This document shows, piece after piece, positions 1 through 5,164 of a stretch of DNA of 5,247 nucleotides; position 1 is the stretch's first letter; every line of letters starts with the position of its first letter. A program made the position numbers and the translations under genes. Below the pieces are notes generated by a model, which saw only the letters and a list, made by a program, of their open reading frames with translations, searched no databases and was not told the DNA's origin. Origin of the DNA: Campylobacterota bacterium (GTDB lineage Bacteria > Campylobacterota > Campylobacteria > Campylobacterales > Sulfurovaceae); the NCBI GenBank assembly GCA_003646525.1, contig QMKU01000125.1:1-5247 (forward strand), given 5' to 3'.

Positions 1-176
1 TATCTACGAAGAAATTGGATAAGAGAGCCAATTTTGATTTGCACATGAAACTGAAAAAGATTACAACTGAATGGCTTGTTCCCGATGGCATGACAGTGAC
101 AGATCGCTGGAATCTTATAGATGATGAGGATTTTGATCCTGATGCATTTTTAAAAGAACTCAGAGAAGGAAAATAA
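1..176 (+). CDS. C-terminal part of an unidentified protein (5' end outside the window)
   Basis: An open frame enters from the left edge with its first full codon at 3 and runs 57 codons to TAA at 174-176. The visible residues are hydrophilic, with a Lys-rich stretch followed by an acidic tail (IDDEDFDPDAFLKELREGK at the very end). No signal peptide, membrane segment or family motif can be recognised. The stop codon overlaps the next gene's ATG by one base (TAATG), which supports a real gene translated in the same operon as the secreted PLA2-like protein. An internal ATG at 45 could start a 43-residue protein, but no good Shine-Dalgarno precedes it and the frame is open to the edge, so a longer gene is more likely. 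Function unknown. Confidence 0.6.
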   Translation, partial: STKKLDKRANFDLHMKLKKITTEWLVPDGMTVTDRWNLIDDEDFDPDAFLKELREGK

Positions 177-1375
177 TGAAAACTTTATGGAAATTATTAT
201 GTGCAGTTATACTTTTGGGAGTGTTAAATCAAATGGCTTTTGCCAAAGTACTTGAAGGTGATGATCTCAGAGCAAATATAATAAAGAGACTTCCTTCACT
301 CAATCATACAAAATTACAAGTTTTGATGCAAAGAGTTGGGGAAAAACCACCTAAAAATTTTTATAATTGTCTTTGCAGGCAAGATGGAGGTGGTGCTGCA
401 CCTGGTGTAGGTGTATCCTATCATCCTGATATTTTAGAACCTTATAGCGAAAAATACTCTTGTCAGCACTCAGGCTCACCTTGTATGGCACAAGGATATG
501 GGTGTTGGAGATTTCCTTTTCCAAGAGACTCTAAGGTGTGGAGTTATTGTATAGGTAAAAGTAAATATGATGATAATAGTACTATTGTTGATGTTATTAA
601 CAAAAAACTTAGTGTGCTCAAGAAATTAGTCCCGAAGAAACCGCTGGTATCAGTGCATACGAAGGAGATGTGTGAAGCGGCGGTGGCTTCGCTTTTCATT
701 ACAAAGGTAACATTTGATCATGCTGGCTGGATGGCTCTTTGTGTCGGTTTATCCATTGGGGAAGATATTACTCAATATGGATACTGGTATGGTCCTGGTT
801 ATTGGGGAGGCTTTGAACACCCTACAATAGCTGGTCCAAAAGCACCGATGGATTCGCTTGATGCGCTAGCCCAACGGCATGATTTTGGTTATGAACTGGC
901 AAGTAGATATGGCAAGATTTATGGTTCTGCTGTGGAGCTAAGACTTAGGGGAATAGCGGATGAGATAGCTTTCCGCAATGCGATGAAATTATCTGCTGAT
1001 CCGAATAAATGGCTCCTTCCACCTCCCGATATTGAAAGGGCGAAACATTATCGTATACGCATGATTTCTGCATTTGTTACGGAATCTGGAATATATAGCA
1101 AAGCATCCGGGCTCACCAAAGCAATTGATGCTGTTACCAGTCCCTTTGTCACTTATCACGATAAAATAGACTATTCAAATACACCAAATGTCTCATCATT
1201 TAAAAAACAGGTATCATCTCTTATCAATGGATGGAAAAAAAATGAAGCTGGTAAAAGCCCGGAGTTTTGGGTGAAAGAGAGGGAAAAAAGAGTTGAAGAC
1301 CAAAGGCAGCAGGAAAAAAGAAGAGCTTTTGAGCTTGAAAGAAACACACCTTTCCTCACAAAACCAGTGAAATAG
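176..1375 (+). CDS. Secreted/periplasmic protein with a phospholipase A2-like domain
   Basis: A 399-residue exported protein. Residues 1-23 form a Sec signal peptide (K-rich start, hydrophobic core, probable cleavage after AFA). Residues 60-130 are Cys-rich (C65, C67, C96, C103, C110, C125) and unrecognised. Residues 201-265 carry phospholipase A2 hallmarks: a calcium-loop-like YGYWYGPGYWGG (201-212, giving the G-x-G of the loop at G206/G208), then D229-x5-H235-D236-x2-Y239, whose spacing matches D42/H48/D49/Y52 of secreted PLA2. D262 in ADEIAF is a candidate for the second catalytic Asp (D99). The classical loop and active-site cysteines are replaced, as in the parvovirus-type PLA2. The C-terminus (about 362-390) is highly charged and probably helical. 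The start is supported by AAGGA at 166-170, five bases before the ATG. The likely role is Ca-dependent hydrolysis of the phospholipid sn-2 ester in the envelope or outside the cell. Activity is inferred; the core could be degenerate. Confidence 0.8.
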   Translation: MKTLWKLLCAVILLGVLNQMAFAKVLEGDDLRANIIKRLPSLNHTKLQVLMQRVGEKPPKNFYNCLCRQDGGGAAPGVGVSYHPDILEPYSEKYSCQHSGSPCMAQGYGCWRFPFPRDSKVWSYCIGKSKYDDNSTIVDVINKKLSVLKKLVPKKPLVSVHTKEMCEAAVASLFITKVTFDHAGWMALCVGLSIGEDITQYGYWYGPGYWGGFEHPTIAGPKAPMDSLDALAQRHDFGYELASRYGKIYGSAVELRLRGIADEIAFRNAMKLSADPNKWLLPPPDIERAKHYRIRMISAFVTESGIYSKASGLTKAIDAVTSPFVTYHDKIDYSNTPNVSSFKKQVSSLINGWKKNEAGKSPEFWVKEREKRVEDQRQQEKRRAFELERNTPFLTKPVK

Positions 1376-1377
1376 TA

Positions 1378-2040
1378 ATGAATAAAAACACTTATATCAA
1401 GAGAGTTGGAACGGTAATCATTGTTATGGTTTCACTCTCCCCATTTGCAGAAGCATACATAAAGTTTATGCCACATGAGCAGTTGGTGAAAGCTTCCGAA
1501 TATATAGTTGTATCAAAAGTTCAAACTGTAAGTGATACTGGTAAGACTATGCGATGGAGAGAGGCGACAGCAAAAGTTGTGAAAAATGAACTACAGGTTA
1601 TTGAATCAATCAAGGGATCACTCAAAAAGCCGTTTGTCTTAAATACATTGAAGTTTGATGGCTGGATGGAGGACAATGTTAAGTTGCCACGCAAGGGATT
1701 GGATGTTTTGCTTTTTTTGAAAAGAGATAAAAAAGGAGAGTTGAAACCGGTTAATGGTATCCAAGGTGTATGGCGGATAGGCAGCGATGGCAAGCCTATA
1801 TACGGCACTATGAAAGAAATAAGAGAGATAGTAAAGAGTCAAACAGACAGTTGCAGTAGTGAAGCATTTGTTTCTCTTGTGGATACGGCTGAAATACAAA
1901 CTGAGGTGGGTCACTACAAAGAGGCACTTAATTTGTATCGAAAATCGTATCGTATCTGTCCGATGAAAGATTTGGAGGAGCAGATGGTTTGGTTGATGGG
2001 TGAGGTTGGGGATGAAGAATTTGTGCAGAATTCAAAATAA
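1378..2040 (+). CDS. Secreted protein of unknown function with a C-terminal TPR-like repeat
   Basis: A 220-residue protein whose residues 1-26 make a signal peptide (basic MNKNTYIKR, hydrophobic core, probable cleavage after AEA), so it should be periplasmic or secreted. Residues 35-135 look beta-rich, with the pattern ASEYIVVSKV, then VIESIKGS, then a DVLLFLK strand and NGIQGVW. That order resembles a loosely defined group of secreted bacterial proteins of the form 'A-D-x-I-V-x-G-x-V ... V-L-K-G ... L-L-F-L ... G-x-Q-G', for which I know no function. Residues 166-196 fit a single tetratricopeptide repeat (AEIQTEVGHYKEALNLY onward to a Pro). C159 and C194 could pair. The ATG lies two bases after the previous stop, with no clear Shine-Dalgarno, so translation is probably coupled to the PLA2-like gene. 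A partner or protective role toward that protein is possible but only inferred. Confidence 0.85.
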   Translation: MNKNTYIKRVGTVIIVMVSLSPFAEAYIKFMPHEQLVKASEYIVVSKVQTVSDTGKTMRWREATAKVVKNELQVIESIKGSLKKPFVLNTLKFDGWMEDNVKLPRKGLDVLLFLKRDKKGELKPVNGIQGVWRIGSDGKPIYGTMKEIREIVKSQTDSCSSEAFVSLVDTAEIQTEVGHYKEALNLYRKSYRICPMKDLEEQMVWLMGEVGDEEFVQNSK

Positions 2041-2060
2041 TTATACGAGAGGAATAGAAG

Positions 2061-2183
2061 ATGAAAACCGCAAGACAGCCAAATAGAAAAAATGTGATAG
2101 TTAAAATGATTTTACTTTTGCTGACGGATGTGGAAATTTATACGAATTTTATGTCCATTATAGACGGACTAAAATCAGAATAA
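2061..2183 (+). CDS. Possible 40-residue small protein or remnant of a decayed exported protein
   Basis: The frame starts at ATG 2061 and ends at TAA 2181-2183. A good Shine-Dalgarno, GAGAGG at 2047-2052, lies eight bases upstream, better than that of the preceding gene. The N-terminus is basic (MKTARQPNRKN) and followed by a short hydrophobic run (VIVKMILLLL), then a polar tail (DVEIYTNFMSIIDGLKSE). This looks like the opening of a signal peptide joined to an unrelated end, as expected after an internal deletion, but it could also be a genuine small membrane-associated protein. Its length is within what chance allows in AT-rich DNA, and the ribosome binding site is the main argument for it. 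No family recognised. Confidence 0.35.
   Translation: MKTARQPNRKNVIVKMILLLLTDVEIYTNFMSIIDGLKSE
2096..2114 (+). repeat. Imperfect direct repeat, copy 1
   Basis: GATAGTTAAAATGATTTTA here matches GATAGTATAAAATGATTTCA at 2251-2270 apart from one inserted A and one T/C change. Copy 1 lies within the small ORF. It may be a chance match in AT-rich DNA, a duplicated regulatory segment or a trace of rearrangement. Confidence 0.4.
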
Positions 2184-2197
2184 TACAAAGTCTATAA
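2158..2197. repeat. Inverted repeat, perfect 8-bp arms with 24-bp spacer
   Basis: TTATAGAC at 2158-2165 is the exact reverse complement of GTCTATAA at 2190-2197. It spans the end of the small ORF. There is no T tract after the right arm, so it is not a standard terminator. It could be an operator-like site for a dimeric regulator or chance. Confidence 0.3.
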
Positions 2198-2202
2198 AGT
2201 AA

Positions 2203-2230
2203 AAAATAGGCTGAAAGCTTGGTCTATTTT
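2203..2230. repeat. Inverted repeat AAAATAG/CTATTTT, weak hairpin
   Basis: Arms at 2203-2209 and 2224-2230 are perfectly complementary over seven bases, with a 14-base loop that can form a nested GCT-GAA-AGC mini-hairpin at 2210-2218. The stem is AT-rich, and the only T run is the right arm itself, so it is at best a weak terminator. It sits directly upstream of the probable promoter of the vWA operon. Confidence 0.3.
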
Positions 2231-2248
2231 GAAAAAAAAGAGTATACT
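2219..2248 (+). promoter_or_regulatory. Candidate sigma70-type promoter for the vWA-ABC operon
   Basis: TATACT at 2243-2248 is a good -10 hexamer. TTGGTC at 2219-2224 lies 18 bases upstream as a modest -35, with an A tract (2232-2239) between them. A second -10-like box, TATAAA at 2256-2261, has no matching -35. Either would give a short leader before the ATG at 2285. This is pattern matching in AT-rich DNA, supported mainly by the 244-bp gap before a new gene set. Confidence 0.35.
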
Positions 2249-2250
2249 TA

Positions 2251-2270
2251 GATAGTATAAAATGATTTCA
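2251..2270 (+). repeat. Imperfect direct repeat, copy 2
   Basis: Second copy of the element at 2096-2114, located 15-34 bases upstream of the vWA gene start and containing the TATAAA box. It ends just before the ribosome binding site, so if functional it would affect initiation of the vWA operon. Confidence 0.4.
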
Positions 2271-2273
2271 AGA

Positions 2274-2280
2274 AAGGAAG
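2274..2280 (+). promoter_or_regulatory. Ribosome binding site of the vWA gene
   Basis: AAGGAAG (2274-2280, wild-type context AAAGGAAGAGTA) has its GGA core six bases before ATG 2285, an ideal spacing. This fixes the start chosen for the vWA protein, whose first residues form a signal peptide. Confidence 0.65.
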
Positions 2281-2284
2281 AGTA

Positions 2285-4423
2285 ATGTGGAATAGTACAA
2301 TAAAAAGTTTGGTTTTTGTGTCGTTGATGGGATTTCCTTTGGTCGGCGGAGCGACTGAGATGGAAGATATATCTAGTGTGTCAGAAGTAGTGAAAAAAAG
2401 AGTACCTATAAAAATTGAAGGTAAGAGATTATTGTCATTAAGGGTACTAGCAAGACCATTTTCAAATATTTATAAAGACAAAAGTGTAGAAAGTGGCATT
2501 GTTCAAAGTGATGTTCCTGCAATGCAGCCATTTTATGTTTATACTCGACCTTCAGCAGAAGATTTGGAACTGGAAGCAGGTTGGTATGAGATAGGGAGTA
2601 ATAGTCAGGGGAAAGTGGTCGGGTGGATGCGATCAAAAGATGTTTTTGAGTGGAAGCAGACTATGTGTCTTGTTTATACTCACCCTGAGGGAAGAAAGCC
2701 TGTATTGATGTTTGATTCAAAGTCTACGATCAAAAAGATTATTGAGTCAACAGATGAAGAGAGAGCAAAAAGTGTTTTAAAGTTATATACAGCTATAGAT
2801 GATAATAATATAAGTGAAAACTTTCCTATTAAATCTGTAGAGCCTAAAAGAGCCGTGGATATACAAAAAGAATTTTATCTGCTTCCTATTCTTGATTTTG
2901 AGGCAGTAGATTTCGGAAATAGAGAAGCTAGGCTTGTGAAACTTGCTGCTGTAACAAATGCCAGAGCTGGCGCAAGAGATGAGAGCGATATAAGAAAATC
3001 TAAAATATATTTGAATGATGCAATAGCTCCTAGTATGGTTATTAGTAAGAAAAAGTTACAAGGTCTTAATGTCGATGTTATTTGGGTTTTTGATACAACC
3101 GTGAGTATGCGACCATTCATCAAAGATACACTTGATGTCATTAGAGAAACTTCGATGAAAATGGCAGAAAATGGGCATAACATTACATACAATTTTGGTG
3201 CATGGGGTTATCGTGATTCTGTTGAAGATATACCAAAAATTGGATACACAACAAAAAACTATACACAGGAGCTTGTAGGTATTAAAGACTTTACTGAGGT
3301 TTTATCAAATGTAAATGTAACACTGGTGGATTCTGTAGATTTCCCGGAGGATATGTTTTCAGGTGTTTCTGATGCCATGGAAAAAACCGTTTGGAGCAAA
3401 GAAAGTATTAAATTAATTATATTAATAGGGGATGCTCCTTCACATAAGGTAGATCATAAATGGAACTTATCTGGTCAAAATGAAGAAACCTTAAGAAGTT
3501 TGGCAGATGACAGTGGTATATATATTGTATCAATACATCTTGAAAACCCTAAGGCAAAGAGATTCAATGCCTTAGCAAAGACACAATATAAAGTACTTGC
3601 AGTAAATCCAGGGAGTAAAGAGGGTGATTCCGCCTTCCTTGAAGTGTTAACAACGGATAAAGAAGCATTTAAAAAAGGAGCAGATGATTTAACTAGAGGT
3701 TTTTCAAATAATATGAAAGAATTATTTAGAGTAACGGAATCGGTAGAAGTTCAAACACAATTAAATGCAGAAAAAAATGGAGAACCTTCTTTTTCTAATG
3801 AAAATAAACTTGTTGATGTTGATAAAGTAATAGCCAAAGATAATAATGCTTCTGCTTCTAAGGCAACAAATATTGCAAATAGAACATTCCGTGCAGCAAT
3901 GATTCAATGGATCGGTAGTCAAACAGAGGCAAAAGCACCCAGAGATATAGTTGCATGGGCTATCGATAAAGATTTGGAAAATTCTGATATCCCTTCCTTG
4001 GAAGTAAGACTTTTGATTAATAAGCGTCAGCTTGATTCTCTCGCTACGGTTATACAGTCTATTATCAGAGCTGGATTTACAGGTCAGATCGCAGGGGAAG
4101 ACTTTTTTACTTCTTTACAAGCAGCTACCGCAACAATAGCAAGAGATCCAAATATGGTGAAGCAAGCCAAGAGGATGGCTGATACAGGGTTGGTTCCTGA
4201 ATTTTTAGAAGGGCTTCCGTATCAAAGTCAATTGATGGCTATTAACAATGAATTATGGAGTAGTTGGGGGGCGGATGAGCAAAATGAGTTTATCAATGCA
4301 CTGGATGCAAAAGTTGAAGCATACAAAAAGATTCATAATACTCCGGAGGGCTGGATACCATTGAATAAAGGGGATGACATAGACGAATATGTTTATCCAA
4401 TAAGTTTAGATCTTTTGCCTTAG
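2285..4423 (+). CDS. Exported von Willebrand factor A domain protein resembling the periplasmic half of PpkA
   Basis: A 712-residue protein. Residues 1-23 form a signal peptide (probable cleavage after VGGA), placing it in the periplasm. Residues 50-145 look like an SH3-type beta domain, with GWYEIG (99-104) and GKVVGWMRSKDVFEW (109-123). Residues 262-475 are a vWA domain: strand VIWVF, MIDAS DTTVS (270-274, the usual DxSxS with Thr for the first Ser), WGYRD (307-311), PEDMFSGVSDAM (354-365) and strand LIILIGDAP (377-385). The GYRD...PED...GDAP pattern is the one seen in VwkA/alpha-kinase-type and PpkA-type vWA domains. Residues 530-712 are largely helical and end VYPISLDLLP, an ending I associate with PpkA-family C-termini. 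No kinase domain or internal transmembrane helix is present, unlike PpkA itself. The ABC ATPase follows after 9 bp. Likely role: metal-dependent protein binding in an envelope sensing complex. The PpkA link is from memory, not a search. Confidence 0.85.
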   Translation: MWNSTIKSLVFVSLMGFPLVGGATEMEDISSVSEVVKKRVPIKIEGKRLLSLRVLARPFSNIYKDKSVESGIVQSDVPAMQPFYVYTRPSAEDLELEAGWYEIGSNSQGKVVGWMRSKDVFEWKQTMCLVYTHPEGRKPVLMFDSKSTIKKIIESTDEERAKSVLKLYTAIDDNNISENFPIKSVEPKRAVDIQKEFYLLPILDFEAVDFGNREARLVKLAAVTNARAGARDESDIRKSKIYLNDAIAPSMVISKKKLQGLNVDVIWVFDTTVSMRPFIKDTLDVIRETSMKMAENGHNITYNFGAWGYRDSVEDIPKIGYTTKNYTQELVGIKDFTEVLSNVNVTLVDSVDFPEDMFSGVSDAMEKTVWSKESIKLIILIGDAPSHKVDHKWNLSGQNEETLRSLADDSGIYIVSIHLENPKAKRFNALAKTQYKVLAVNPGSKEGDSAFLEVLTTDKEAFKKGADDLTRGFSNNMKELFRVTESVEVQTQLNAEKNGEPSFSNENKLVDVDKVIAKDNNASASKATNIANRTFRAAMIQWIGSQTEAKAPRDIVAWAIDKDLENSDIPSLEVRLLINKRQLDSLATVIQSIIRAGFTGQIAGEDFFTSLQAATATIARDPNMVKQAKRMADTGLVPEFLEGLPYQSQLMAINNELWSSWGADEQNEFINALDAKVEAYKKIHNTPEGWIPLNKGDDIDEYVYPISLDLLP

Positions 4424-4432
4424 GTTTCTGTA

Positions 4433-5164
4433 ATGAAAGAACATGTTGTATTTGAATTGAAAGACATATCTATCTCAAGAGAGAAAGGTGGTGTCACATT
4501 CCGACTCGAAATACCGAAACTGACTATATATTCAGGTGAGTTTGTCGGGGTAATCGGCTCAAGTGGATGTGGTAAATCTACTTTTTTAGATATATTAGGT
4601 CTCATATTGAGTGTAGACAGCGCAGAACTATTTAGGCTTTCAGTTAAACAAAAAAGTACAATCTTTCAGCAAAATATATTATCACTCTCAGATAAAAAAC
4701 TAGCTGATATCAGAAGAGAACATATCGGGTATATATTGCAGAGTGGTGGTCTATTACCTTTTTTGAGTGTTAAGGAAAATATTTTACTTTCTGACAAACT
4801 GAATAATCTGACGATCACCCAAGAGTCATTTTCTAAGCTTGTAAACTCCTTGGGAATTCAAGGGCAGGTAAATAAAAAACCACAATACCTTTCAGGTGGT
4901 CAGCGCCAGCGTGTAGCAATCGCAAGAGCCTTGATCCATAAACCTGAGATCATCCTAGCAGATGAGCCTACAGCATCCGTAGATAAGCCTACAGCTATAG
5001 AGATCAGAGATCAATTTAAAGATCTCGCAAAAGCTTACGGTTCTTCAGTGTTGATGGTTACACATGATACTGAAATGGTAAAGGGGCACTCAGACAGACT
5101 TCTTACATTTGAAGTTAATAAGGTCAGCGATATACTGGTAGTTTCAAAGGTGATAGAAATATGA
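4433..5164 (+). CDS. ABC transporter ATP-binding protein, LolD/MacB (TagT-like) type
   Basis: A complete 243-residue nucleotide-binding subunit. Walker A is GSSGCGKST (42-50), the Q-loop Gln is Q103 in LQSGGLLPFLSVKENI, the signature is LSGGQRQR (153-160), Walker B is IILADEP (173-179) with catalytic E178, the D-loop is SVD (182-184), and the switch His is H211 in VTHD. All catalytic parts are intact. The layout and the VTFRLEIPKLTIYSGEFVGVIG-type start (within 21-42) place it with LolD/MacB/FtsE ATPases, which power mechanotransmission or lipoprotein extraction rather than ordinary import. The stretch between Walker A and the Q-loop (55 residues from K48 to Q103) seems about nine longer than in LolD. 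The start lies nine bases after the vWA stop with only a weak AGG at 4422-4424, so translation is probably coupled. The stop overlaps the next ATG as ATGA. In context it is a candidate counterpart of TagT. Confidence 0.93.
   Translation: MKEHVVFELKDISISREKGGVTFRLEIPKLTIYSGEFVGVIGSSGCGKSTFLDILGLILSVDSAELFRLSVKQKSTIFQQNILSLSDKKLADIRREHIGYILQSGGLLPFLSVKENILLSDKLNNLTITQESFSKLVNSLGIQGQVNKKPQYLSGGQRQRVAIARALIHKPEIILADEPTASVDKPTAIEIRDQFKDLAKAYGSSVLMVTHDTEMVKGHSDRLLTFEVNKVSDILVVSKVIEI

Larger units (their letters stand above)
2041..2284. other. Intergenic region between the two gene clusters
   Basis: This 244-bp stretch is the only sizeable non-coding gap in the window. It contains a 40-codon ORF with its own ribosome binding site, two inverted repeats (2158-2165 with 2190-2197, and 2203-2209 with 2224-2230), an imperfect direct repeat (2096-2114 and 2251-2270) and promoter-like hexamers close to the vWA gene. 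No GC-rich hairpin followed by a T run is present on either strand, so a Rho-independent terminator for the left cluster is not visible here and read-through is possible. Confidence 0.6.

Noticed and set aside
198..206. Lipobox-like LLC near the start of the PLA2-like protein
   Set aside because: C9 is too close to the N-terminus, before the hydrophobic core, and the residues before it (K-L-L) do not fit a lipobox. A normal signal peptidase I site after AFA fits better.
1235..1242. Run of eight A's in the PLA2-like gene as a phase-variation tract
   Set aside because: Eight-base A runs are expected in AT-rich coding DNA encoding Lys-Asn. The frame is intact and there is no sign of alternative states.
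1171..1359. Minus-strand ORF of 62 codons starting MRKGVFLSSS with a hydrophobic N-terminus
   Set aside because: It lies entirely inside the PLA2-like gene opposite its Lys/Glu-rich tail, which reads as Leu/Ser/Phe-rich on the other strand. It has no independent support.
176..1375. PLA2-like protein as a type VI secretion effector, suggested by the PpkA-like neighbour
   Set aside because: Its Sec signal peptide would send it to the periplasm, whereas T6SS cargo is loaded from the cytoplasm. There is no PAAR, VgrG or MIX-like sequence in the window.
1521..1914. Two overlapping minus-strand ORFs (95 and 91 codons)
   Set aside because: Both are antisense to the well-supported 220-aa secreted protein, overlap each other, and have the composition expected of shadow frames.
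2203..2240. Rho-independent terminator for the left cluster
   Set aside because: The stem is AT-rich, the right arm is followed by GAAAAAAAAG rather than a T run on the plus strand, and the minus-strand version is also weak. It was kept only as an inverted repeat.
2406..3192. Minus-strand ORFs of 76 and 105 codons inside the vWA gene
   Set aside because: They are antisense shadows of a coding region with clear vWA motifs, with no family features of their own.
4420..4605. Minus-strand ORF of 61 codons over the ATPase start
   Set aside because: It is antisense to the Walker A region of an intact ABC ATPase.
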